A stretch of DNA of 64,000 nt, taken from NCBI RefSeq assembly GCF_037975245.1, contig NC_092583.1:14039764-14103763 (forward strand), read 5' to 3'. Every line of letters begins with the position of its first letter. The stretch's first letter is position 1. Positions 1 through 12,000 of the stretch are shown here, piece after piece. The translations under genes were made by a program, and so were the position numbers. Below the pieces are notes generated by a model, which saw only the letters and a list, made by a program, of their open reading frames with translations, had not been told where the DNA came from and did no database searches. Source of the DNA: Apostichopus japonicus (taxonomy: Eukaryota; Echinodermata; Holothuroidea; Aspidochirotida; Stichopodidae).

Positions 1-511
1 TTGCATGAAGAGTTGAGTGGTATCAGGTTTAACCATCCAGTTTAAGCTTCCTACTTGTGAAGTTAAAATCGACCTAGGAAAATGGAGCAAATTTACTCAA
101 TTATTGCAAGTTTACATCAGAAAGATAAGGTTAAAGGATTCTAAGGGGATTTAAGAAAATTAATGGCCAACCCACATGTGACTCTAGGGTGTATGGAATT
201 GACTAGCAGGGTTGATATTTTAGTTATCACAGTGGAACTAAACACAGAAATTACAATGCGAATATTCCAACAGAACTACAAAAGCCTCTGTTACAGATGG
301 GTGATATATTGTGCATGCAACTTGACTCGTGTGGGGTGCGTAGGTTGAATTCTTTCATAGTTTCAAACTTGCATTGAGTCCTGAAAAGTACAAATATGTA
401 GTGTAACAAATAAAAAACAAGGAAAGGAGTCTTTACTTTTCACCAGTTATGATTTTTTCATTTTTCTTACTGAAATTGTTTCTCCAAAATAAACAACAAA
501 TGAAACTATGG

Positions 512-515
<4 letters not shown>

Positions 516-581
<66 letters not shown>
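516..581. repeat. (TA)n microsatellite
   Basis: About 33 uninterrupted AT dinucleotides, the longest perfect dinucleotide tract in the window. It is likely to vary in length between individuals and to slip in assembly. Confidence 0.95.
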
Positions 582-583
<2 letters not shown>

Positions 584-831
584 CAGAGAGAAAATCCACA
601 CTAGGTCATTAGCAATCTATCATTGATGGCAAAGTCTGCTTTACTAATCACATATAGTGTTAACCAATTAGTAAAGCTGGTTTGACTGTTCCTACTTTGT
701 TTAATCTGGTAACCAAAAGTAGATGTGAATGTCTTACCGCAGACTGCCTTTCCTTAATACCCATGTGTTGTGTATTATACAATGGGATCACCATTTACAG
801 AAAATTTTGCAAAAAGGACATCTTTTCTAGC

Positions 832-892
832 TTACTCAGGAGACATCAGATAGGATAGGCTTGTTGTCATTTTAATCCTATTGCTAGAACAC
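832..892 (-). CDS. Candidate terminal exon (weak)
   Basis: On the minus strand a very strong acceptor (long T/C-rich tract then TTGCAG) precedes a 19-codon open frame (CSSNRIKMTTSLSYLMSPE) that ends in TAA. Nothing in it is recognisable and no partner exon was found. It may be the last exon or a 3'-UTR exon of a gene extending out of view, or a cryptic acceptor. Only the splice signal supports it. Confidence 0.15.
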
Positions 893-3624
893 CTGCAAGA
901 AAAGAAAAACAAAAAATTATATTTTTCATGTAACTAGTATGCCCTAAGCTATGTATAATTGATGCACATGATCAAGTCCAAACTTACACCTTAAAAACAC
1001 AAAAATTTCAAAAATGAAATGAATAATTTGGAGTTCACCATTTTACAAAACTCTATATCATATTAACTTGGTTGATAATTTCAGCAGTTTCCCAATGTGC
1101 TTAATCGTTACGATTACGAAGTAGCTTATGACCGCATGTTCGAGTCTGATCCACTGAAAATCTTTAAATTTGATTTATTTATTTAGTAGTCAATGGCAGT
1201 TCATTAATGACAATAATGAGTTGGGAAATTAGGAATAATTAAGTGGGGAAAAAGAATAGTCAATAGCTGATACTGTTACCAACAGAACCAATCTAGTAGA
1301 TATCAAAAAACCATATAGATTAATTTGAATTGTTACAAAATGTAAGACGGGGAAGTAAGAGATTGTTACAGGATATTAAGGACTCAACATATTTTATCAA
1401 TCAAAGGTTTTCAGTTGAATCATGAATTTGAACGATTTGAGTTAAATGAAGCTTATCAGGGTTAAATTTAAAGCATTCGAAGTAAATGATCAAATCTGAA
1501 CTGAATTTAATCCATTCACATAAACTTGATTGGTGCTGAATTAAATTGAATCCAATAAACTGAGTTTGAATAGCATTGAACTTAATCAACTGAAATGGAT
1601 TTGAATGAATTTAATGACAGTACAAATGCAGTCAAAGCTGAGAACTCAATTCAAACAAAATCAACTTTAATGCATCAGTGAAATGAGTCTAAAACAGAAT
1701 TAATTTTTAATGATAGACAATGTTATTAAGGCTCTTTACAAGATTTGACAAAGGTATATTAATTAGTGCAAATGTAAATTCTGTCAGATTAAAAAAAAAG
1801 CACAAAACAATTCAACAAAAAATCAATCAACAGCTTGTACTGTAGTTAGTTACTTTTCTTGATAAATCAGTCTTTCATAAACATACCAAAACACAAAACA
1901 ATACAAAGCAATTTAATCAAAGGAGCAGATTCTGACACTGCTACAGTATGTCTCTAACCTGTTGAACAGACAGTCGAAGGAGAGTCCAGACTATAATTTA
2001 CATCCCAAAGTATCTTGGTGCAAATTTCATGCAATTCCTACATTACATTTTGAAAATACAAATAGTTGAATTATCAGTTTGTACCAGTGAACTTGAAGCA
2101 AACAGGCGTGATGTCATACTTGCACACTGACAGAAAAAAATTGTTTTGCATATTTTTCACTTTATTGAGATGCAACAAACTATTGATGTAAATAGGAAGT
2201 TTCCACCTGGACTATCCATGAAATTGCAAATAGATGGCAGTATTTATAAATACTTGCGGCCTTATATACTCACTTATACTAACATATTGAATATTATAAA
2301 TCAACAGCCAGCTTTGGTAACAGCAATATTCAAGATTTGTATTTTTGGGAAAACCCAATTAATATTTTAATACTGGTGCACTATATTGTCACTACCAAGA
2401 TCTTAATATGTAAAGAGCTGCAAATAAGTAATATATGTACATTCCTCTTTGAAGTGGTCAGAGAAATAATGTCACAAATCCATCTAACTGATTTCACATT
2501 GAAGTTTTCAGTAAATATGTTACATATAAACTGTAGTTGTGAATATGGTGCCAAAAACTGATGATAGATATTTATGAAAAATTTGGAATAAGTCCAACCA
2601 ACATGAAACCCTAACTTTCATAAAAATAAGAAATCTTGAACACTTATTGCACGAAAGTAGGTAGTATTCTAATACACGGTTCTACATATGATGATCAAAA
2701 GTAATTAATTTGTTTTAATTTGCCATTAAAAGGTTACACACAGTAAAAATTTCCTACGTGATAGATGGTAGCAAAAATAAAGAGAAAAACTTCACAATTT
2801 TGTACAAAAATAATAATTCATATCTTAACACCTGAAAGGCCTTTAGTACCACTCTATTGTACCACTACACATTTTATGTAGCAATAAAACAAATAATCGT
2901 AAAACATCCCCCTCCTCTCCAACCCTCCCTCCCTCCCCCCCCCCCCCCAAAGCAAAGAAGAATATTATTACTTAACACATCACTAATACATTGTTTTCAA
3001 GCATCAAAATTCAACAAACAGTATCCTTCATAACATTGCTAGGCTTCCTCCGTTCCCTCTCAAACTGGGTAGACAAGAATTGATACTACATTATTAATGA
3101 TAAAACAGAAGATTTAGACTAAATTATTCAGTTCCACATCTATGAGTTCATTATAAGGTAATTCAATGTTCTTTCCAAATTTTAGCTAAAAAATGTTAAA
3201 GTAATGTCTAACGCAGGTTCGGAGTGAGCAAGTTTTATGCAGAGTGAGTTATCACACAATGTCAGAATGTTATGATAGTGACAATAAAGTACCAAGCTTG
3301 AGAATACCAAGCGTGCGTAACATTTTAGCAACTTTAAGAACATATTGGCTTTACAGATTATAGACTAGCCTTAAATTCAATTGTTTTAATATCCAAATGA
3401 CTTTTAAAAATTGCATGAGTACACCAATGTTATCATGCAAACCACAACATTAACCAATCACAGACAATACTGCAATATCAACAAAATATAGCTTAGATAC
3501 AAAATATAGCTTAGATACAAATTTAAAAAATAGAAAAAGATAAAGTATATGATGATAAAAAAGAATAAGTCCCTGAGCAAGAATATGAAAAATTTGTGTT
3601 TGAGAATCATGATATTTAAAAAAA

Positions 3625-4475
3625 ATTCCTTTAAACAGTGTAAAATGTTTATATACAGATGCAATATTTATCTCTAGAAGAGATAATGAACATAATTGAA
3701 CTTTGGAGATGCACCTCCCCTTCACCATCTTGCCCCTTCCCCTCTCACAATGCAAGGTGTGAAGCTGACACTACAAAATTACTGGATGCTAAATAGTAAT
3801 CTTTGCATCCCTGCCTAAATCTTCCCATTCTTTCACTCTTTCACATAATACATGAGTAATAAATGTGTTTAGATCCATTCTCAACATATTGTCACCCAAA
3901 TATTTTGAATACTTGAATTAATCAGACAAAAATATTGGAATTTCAATATTTTTATATTGACTACAATATTGTAAATTGAAATTGACTAGTGGCCCAATGA
4001 AAATTAATAAAAGTAACTAAAAAAAGCTTAACCCAAATATACCCCAAGATGAGATGTGACATCTTATATTCAACTTTGTTATGGGATTTTCTTAAATCTT
4101 GTCAGAAAATTTATCAAAAGCAAAATTCCTTAAGGCAGTGTAAAATGTTTACTTGCAGATGCAGTATTTATTTCTAAGACAGATTGCAAAGAGACCCTTT
4201 AGTTCCATGTACATCATCCTGCCCCAAAATGAGATGGAAACAACTTAAAACCATAAATTACTGAACTCTAGTTTCATTTTCCATATACCGTCACCTAGAC
4301 ACTTTCCACACTTGCATTACTCACATGCAAACATTTTGGAAAATTTCAATATTTATGATTTTGACTCCAAAATTGAAGTTGACTCTTCAGCCTAATGAAA
4401 ATTAACAAAAACAACAGAAAAGGCTTAACCAAACATACACCCCAAGATGAGATGTGACGTCTTATATTGAACTAG
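3625..4475 (+). repeat. Diverged direct duplication (two units)
   Basis: Unit 1 (about 3625-4075) and unit 2 (about 4125-4475) share the same ordered landmarks: ATTCCTT..CAGTGTAAAATGTTTA, a CACC..TTTCAATATTT block, an AATGAAAATTAA block, and CCCCAAGATGAGATGTGAC followed by TCTTATATT. Unit 2 is about 100 bp shorter. Mismatches are frequent, so the duplication is old. No coding potential is seen. Confidence 0.75.
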
Positions 4476-5450
4476 GAATGAACTAAAAGCCTCTTTCTTG
4501 AATTTTATTACCTAATTCCAGTACATAACCCTATAAATTATTAATTGATACTAAGACAACTATTGAATTTGTTTTGAATGACATTATTACTGAGTTATTA
4601 TCATGGTTAAGTTAAACATGATAGATCTTACATTGCTGTTCTTAGAATCTCTGATAACTGATAAAATGAAACAAATTCATAGAAAAAAAATCATCTATGC
4701 ACTATAAAAGTTTAATATTGCAAATAATAATATTCCTGTATCTCTGGTTAGGTAAGCTGGTATTCTCTGCTAATGTCTCAGTGAATTCATCTCAGTGGCT
4801 TGACCTGTATAAAATGAAGACATAAACATTTATGTTATAATACAAAGAAGAAAAGAAGGAAATATCACATGTGACCAAACTTGGATATATTTATTAACTC
4901 TAGTTGAAATCTATGGATTACAAATCAGTGCTCTACCAAATAAATCCAACCTATTTCTGCCAGTCAGAAGCCAAATTACCTTTAAGAGATACCATGTAAC
5001 CAGTGAAAATACCCCATTGTCATGCAACGTAATTTAAATAAATTAAATTATAAAGGGGTCAACAGATGCACGAACTCGTGGGTGTGATAACTGATCATGA
5101 TTTACTATATCATTGAAAAGTACAATTTTAGAAAAATCTGGAAAAATCATTGAGTATCACCACTACCAGACTCTATGGCTTCTTTCAAAATTCACTCTTT
5201 ATTACCAGTCACCACTGACTGCTGTCACTACAGTAAACAGAACTTGAGTCATATTCCCAGTTGTGACTGTACTGTCTACAGTTGAGGTGATAAATTTAGC
5301 ATCAGACAGCCCAATAGTGTTAACAGCACTCCTGGGATGATTTATATTAATTATTTATTATTATTATTAAGTCTTATTAGTCCAATTCAACACACCACCA
5401 CAAACTGCTGGGCTTTGAAGAAAAGGGTACCATGATGTTCGTATTTAACC

Positions 5451-5507
5451 TATCTCTCTCTCTCTATATATATATGTATATATATATTTATATACATATA
5501 TGTGCAT
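5451..5507. repeat. (TC)n-(TA)n compound microsatellite
   Basis: A short TC tract runs into interrupted TA/TATG repeats. It lies about 400 bp past the TPGS1 stop codon, outside the likely 3' UTR. Confidence 0.8.
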
Positions 5508-5596
5508 ATTTGACAAACACACTTCTGAATTGTTTGTTTTTGTTTTAGAAATACTGAAAATACTGCGACTGTGACTTCTGGCTAAAAAGTGTCAGA

Positions 5597-5602
5597 TTTA
5601 AT
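5597..5602 (-). promoter_or_regulatory. Possible TPGS1 poly(A) signal (ATTAAA)
   Basis: The minus strand reads ATTAAA about 305 bases past the TPGS1 stop. I see no AATAAA closer. This would give a short 3' UTR. AT-rich DNA yields such hexamers by chance, so it is only a candidate. Confidence 0.3.
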
Positions 5603-5906
5603 AAATATTTGGAAACTAAACAAATACAGGTGTCTAGGAAATAGATGTTGTACACATTTGAAAAGGACATCTCTGATGAAGAGAAGAAACCAACAAAATA
5701 GAAACAAACTTTCCTTTTTCATTCATTAATGCAACAAAATGTGGCACGTTACAAGCATTCGTTACAGAATGCCAAAATTTGCACACACAAAATTTTTGCA
5801 AGATGACAGTGATGAAGTAGAAAAATCGCTTCAATTTGAAAAACTTGATTAATTATATCAAGTTGTACTAAAATGTAAAGCAGTAATAAACTGTACAAAT
5901 ATACGA

Positions 5907-6014
5907 TTAAAATAAATGTTTTACTACCTTTTGTATAAAAAGCTGTGCGATCAATTTCAAAAAGTCTTCGCAAGACAGGCTCAACTTCTGAGATGATTTG
6001 GAACTTATGTTTGC
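5907..6014 (-). CDS. TPGS1: TPGS1 exon 8 (stop codon)
   Basis: Acceptor GTCAACAG|GCAAAC. It encodes ANISSKSSQKLSLSCEDFLK then LIAQLFIQKVVKHLF and TAA. It matches the vertebrate C terminus (MTREEFLERAAALFIAKVK). The intron just upstream holds the 355-bp TTAA-flanked MITE. Confidence 0.85.
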   Translation of the reverse strand, partial: ANISSKSSQKLSLSCEDFLKLIAQLFIQKVVKHLF

Positions 6015-9000
6015 CTGTTGACAGAAAAATATCAAAGTGAACAAAAATAAAAGCACAAATAGACTCAGGGCAGGCAGAAGTTTTGCAGTAAACACATCAT
6101 TTTTAAAGTTATTCCATGTAATTTCATAAAATACATTTTTAATTGGTTCAAACCACAAGTTCCAGCTGTACTCTCTTCTAAGTTTTGTTAGCTCCTAATG
6201 CCACTGGTTCAAAACCAGTCCAAGCCAAACATTTCTGTGTCATTTTTAGTATTTAAAGGGTTTGAAGACTCGCGCAAAAACAAAGGTCTAATGCCCATAC
6301 TTTGACCTAGTTTCAAATGAGGTGTAACAGAAGTGTTAGACATCACCATTGATCCCAGAAAATACACACACAGCTTGCTACAATCGGTAATTTAGACACT
6401 AGTGTACAGTCAGTACATACAGTTGCGGTCAATACCCAAAGCACAGTGTACAAAGCATACAGCGATGGACATCTCAGGTCCAGCTAAAGATTACACAATG
6501 TTTCATTAATGTCTGCATTTTGTAGCGACACAAACAAATGTCACTTGCAAGCAACAGAAAGTTAACTTTTTCAGATGGCTGCATGTGATTTGGGGCAAGT
6601 CTTCAATGCCTTTAAGGGTAAGATCTTATAAAATTTTCTGTTTATCCTGATTCCATCACATTGTTTTTCAGTTTTTTCCAACCATATTGACTACGTTCCA
6701 GTTTGAACTTACATCTTCCAAAGCCAAGGCCAAATAGTCTGGTTGTAACTTTCTACCAACATTGACATACCTGACAAAAAAATGAAGACAACAACAATGA
6801 TGAAAATATTGCTTGATATAACAGACATGTGTTTATTAATTTATTAAATTCCATATACTGTAAACTAGGAAGATCAACAGGTGTCCCACAGGACAAATCT
6901 GGCCTGCAATTGATTTAATCAGGTCCCGCACAGAAAATCTGTCAACAACCTTGCAATAATCGGGTACGGGTTCCTTTGATGCCTTAGGCTTGAGCACCCT
7001 ACCATGCATAATGCTCAATCTAGTTAATGCTGTAGACTAGTGTTGCGGTTGCAACCTTTCATGTGTGAATGCCTGCAACTAAAAACAGATATTAAAGTCA
7101 AAATAGTTCAGCAATGGTTGAATTCTTGGTATTATAATAGTATCAGACAAGACATTACTTTTTACTTAAAAGTCAAATATTTAGTTGCAAGTATTTGTTT
7201 TATATACATCTGAATATTTTCATTCACCTGATATTATGTCTATTTACCTGAACTTCTCATATCAGAGTTTATAGGTCACCACAATGATAACAACCCCAGA
7301 AAACCTTACATACAAGGTGTAGAAAAAGAAGTAGCAAATTGCTGTAGTCTGATTAAAGCGTACCAACCTAAAACCATTGTTTCCATCACCTGCCTCACTT
7401 TCCCACCTCCTGCCCCTCTCCTCCCCCTCCCCAAAATAATATAACATTTACTGAGCCCCCAAATGGAGATATAAAGAATGGGTAATATTGTCCACTGTTG
7501 TACATGAACTAGGCTGTCACACTGTGAAGGTGGCATTTCTTCTTGTTATGTCCTTATCAAGCTGTTATTGCCAGCAGCAATATTAACAAATAGCATCTCT
7601 TAAATTGAAGAAGCTAGTTTGCATCATAAAGCCTTCCTTTAGACATATAGTTGAACATAAAATGTTAGGCTGTTTCATGTGTCACAAAATAAATTTGATT
7701 ATTCCACAAAATAATCTGTCATCATCTTCTATTCATCTATTGGTTAGCAATTAACTCATCTCAGCCTTCTCATTCTGTGCCTTCCACTTGTGACATTATC
7801 CTTGTCAACCATATTGTATCAATTTGCCTCTCAGTAAGATCCTCATGCCAGGATCAAATTGTGATGCTTTTTTTTTTAGCTATGTCCTATGTCCTAATAC
7901 CTTTATAATTTAAAGTACCATTAAGTGTTTCTTGCCCTACATAGAAATCTATACACATCACATTTACTTGATCAGCTGTAAATTTACTATTTCTGGTCTG
8001 AAGCAATCCTTACATGTGATGCTATGTATCAACCCCCACATGCCATTCTGCTTAGAGGAAGAAGTCACTACAGGGCCAATTACAGTGCCTTATATAATGG
8101 AGAGACTGCCTACTGCTGCAGAAATCATGGAAGATAGCCAAAATGAAAGGAAAGAGGGCAATTAGAACTTACGATGTTGGATCAAGGTGGGATGAAAGAT
8201 TTAGAATTTCTTCAAGTTCTGTGATAACTGCTTCACATACTTGTTTTTCAACTGTATTGTCATTACTGCTGTCCAGAACCTTATACAAAGATTCTGAAAT
8301 ACTTAAATAATCTGAAAAACAAAGACAACACAAACCATTTATTAAAGAAGTTGGTTGTTTATCAATATACTGTCTCATACCACAAAGGGTGAAATAAAGC
8401 AGGCTGAAAGAAGCAGGGACTGATTGGCTCTCTTAAACTTGGCAACAGCCCCATTAGATCCTTAAGGAAATACACCCACAGCCTCTTATAAAAAATAAAC
8501 ATTCTTGTTATCTTGTTGCTGCATGATATTATGAACATCAAAAGGAGCATAAATGATGCATGAGAGTATGCCAAAAGCCCTTGGTTTAATACGTGTACTC
8601 CAGTAGCCATTGGTTCCACTGAGAGCAATTGATTGCAATGTCACAATTGAAGTAATCAAGTAAAGAAAATCCAAACAATCCCATTAAAGTCAGTAAGTTG
8701 CTTTACTGTTAATTTATTTATAGTTAATTGTCCCAAATTTTATCAGGAATAAAATGAAAGACACCAATGTTGTTTGGTTTTAGATCTTCAAAGAACTTAA
8801 CATTGAGCACTAACATCACAAGTACAGAAAATGTTAGGTATGCAAGACATCTTTTGATCATTCCCTTTAAAATATGCAAGACATAGTCCCACTTTCAAAA
8901 GTTCACCTCCAAGAATCAGACAGGCCAGCAGTCCAGACTGGAAGACATCGACTGGAATAAATTCAAAATCTCTAGGTGCAATTTTCTTGAAAAGTTGTTC

Positions 9001-12000
9001 CCTTACTTCCACTGGCATAGAACTGGAATATAAAACAACATTAAACATTATGAAACTTTGTGATCAGATGAAACTATAATATTAATCAAGACATGACTGA
9101 ATTCTACTGCATTCAATTCTTCAAGAAGAAAACGGTTTTATATCTTAGTAAATTGTCTCTGAGCTACTGTGACTCTCAAATTCATGTCATGAATTTTGTG
9201 ACTTCAAAATTACAAAACTCAAACATTATGAAACTTTGTGATCAGATGAAACTATAATATTAATCAAGACATGACTTAATTCTGCTGCATTCATTTCTTC
9301 AAGAGGAAAACGGTTTTATATCTTAATAAAATTGTCTCTCAACTACTGTGACTCTCAAATTCATGTCATGAATTTTGTGACTTAAAAATTACAAAACTCA
9401 AAATGGACGTGAAGAAATTATAACAATAGTTAATCATTTGGGTTTCCGGATTGTTGTGATGAGCAATTGCCGGAAAAACGCAGATGAAACCAAATATGAA
9501 AACTTGAGAGACAGCAGATGAAAACCTTTACTGAATAGTGGTACATTTCTACTAGTGTTTACACGGGTCCAAAAATCGGGAACCGGGTACCCGAGGGCCG
9601 TTACCCGTCAGGTATCCGGGTACCCGGAAAAAAAAAGGGTTTACCCTCGTGTATCACGATTTTCAAGAAATTACATATTGGATGCTGTAATAAATGCATT
9701 ATATTCTCTACTGACAATGTTTTCATGTTCAAATACGTATGTGTAAGATAAGGTATAAAACCTCCCTCAAATTTTTTTATTTGCTTCTGTTTCTTTCATT
9801 AACTTTTTAATAAATTAATTAATTATTATTAGCATTACTACTAACATCGCACTGCCGCCGCTGCTTATGCTAGCTCGTGCACGTCTAATGGATCAAACCA
9901 TATAAATATCCAATTTAGCTCTTAAACAGTTTTTAATACTACTACTATCTATTATGCAGGCCCAGGGTTCGCATTAGCCGCGAGATTGCGCGATTTGCGC
10001 AATTTGATCGCATTTGGAATAAACGATTAGTAAAAAGCCACTTGCGATTACTATTTTTTAGTTATCCCGTCTTTAATCCATAAACATCGCGTAAAATTCC
10101 TTGTCACCATTTCCTTCTTTGAAATAAACGAATGGATAAATAATGATTTCTTCCACATTGTAGCCTAACACCACACTAAGTCAATGGGAAATCTGCCTAA
10201 CCGTCGGTTTGCCATTTTTTTTTTTTTTTAAATCACACTTTGCTTAGGATTCAGGTAATAAATTAGGAACCGGGTAGTATCGCGTCGGGCGGGTACCCGG
10301 ATAACCCATGCAAACACTAATTTCTACAAAAACTTTGCCTTTTTAATGCTCTATTCTCATAATTCAAGGTTTTGCCATCAAATGGCATGCAGATATCAGA
10401 TTTGTTTTTTTCTGACTTGTAAATTAAACACAGCACAGAGGCTCTCACTGCCTCACTGTAGGTACATCTTTCAGGAACTTTGTAGAAGTGGTTTGCAAAG
10501 TCATGCAAAACTTGTGGTTGGCCATTTCTTATCATGGATATTAATGTTATCTCACATGTGCCAAAATAACCAATGGGGAATAATGACATTATTTACCACA
10601 TGTATGTTTTAACCGCAGCATTCTATCATTTCCACTGTCACATCAACTAAAATTTGATTCTACCATTGACTACAAGAGAGAGAAAAAAGAATGTTCAATG
10701 AATTCTTTTCATAGGAATTTGATTAAACTGGCTGTCTGAAACAGAATCAAACTCCAGGCCATATAAACACACTCTAATGGCAAATGATACTACATGACAA
10801 TTTTTAAAAAAAATTTTTATAACAAAACCAGTTCTTTTTAGTGCCAATGCTGAGGATTAGGAAAAGATTAAAAAGGTCCACTAGAAACATTATTCACAAT
10901 TCCTGTCCTTTCTAAACTATTTTATAATATAAATACAGGTTTTAACACCAATGATGCTCTAGGTGTACACAAGGATAGTTTATAATCTGTTCAAAAGCAT
11001 ATTAAGTTGAACAAGATAATGTAGCACGTATTGAACGTTAGGAATTTGTAAGTACTTGTAAGAAATTGTAAGTATTTGTACTAGTAAGAAATTAGTCAGT
11101 ACAGATTTGTTTAAGGTACTCACCTACAGATGTGATCAAGAAAAGTCTTGTAAGTACCACCAAGTACCCCTGCAGGATGTCTGGCACCTAGCAGGATGAC
11201 AGGAATTTAAAACAAATAGCTAAATTTCTACACAGAAAAAGACCAAAAATATAAAATGGTATGTCTGACTTAGTTCTCAGTGGCGGATGTGTTACTAAGT
11301 TAATGACAGCTTTTACATAAAGCATGAACACTTAACAGGCTGCTTATTTAGTCATAAGCACAATTTCTTTCTGAAATACCTGCTTGTAGAATTCAGATGA
11401 GTTGGTCCATTTTACTGTTGAATTAATTTAGTCACTACCAACCAGTTTTCAGACGGCAACAGTATTTATTTCAGACAATTTTGAAAAGGAACATAGACAA
11501 CATAAACAGGCAACAAAATTCGGGATTTACTGGCTAAATATCAGTTGACTTTGATATTTGCCAGTAGAAAAAATGGCACTGGCAGTATTCTGTCAGTAGA
11601 TATTAAGAGCTTAAACACATGGTAATTCAGTTAACAATCATCAGTCAAAGAATTGACATGATTTCTGTACCTAAAAACCTGTACAGTAACTGATGTGTGT
11701 TGAATTTTGCAAAGGCCAGTGATAACTTAATTTTATTCAGTAGATTTTTGAATAACTGTCAATTTTGTGTGGCTAAACTTGGAAAAATCTTCGATGGGTG
11801 CAGCTAGCCCAATCAACAAAGTCGTATAAACTTGCATCAAGTTTGCCAATCATTTATGTCAAGCCTACAGACGAAAAAGTCAATATTTCTTTACTTTTTG
11901 GTTGTGAAAGGACTTCATAAGCAGAGGTTGCATTTTGTGAAAATCCATGGTTTGAGTGATGAGAAATGCTAATCAGTTCAAGAGCTTGATTCATCTTGTT

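Larger units (their letters stand above)
1..5906. other. Non-coding stretch downstream of TPGS1
   Basis: No coding gene is supported here. The open frames are short, AT-rich and unlike protein. The stretch contains a long (TA)n tract, a C-rich run near 2936-2948, a TC/TA microsatellite near 5451-5507 and an old direct duplication at about 3625-4475. One splice-like terminal exon candidate (832-892, minus) is listed separately with low confidence. Confidence 0.6.
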
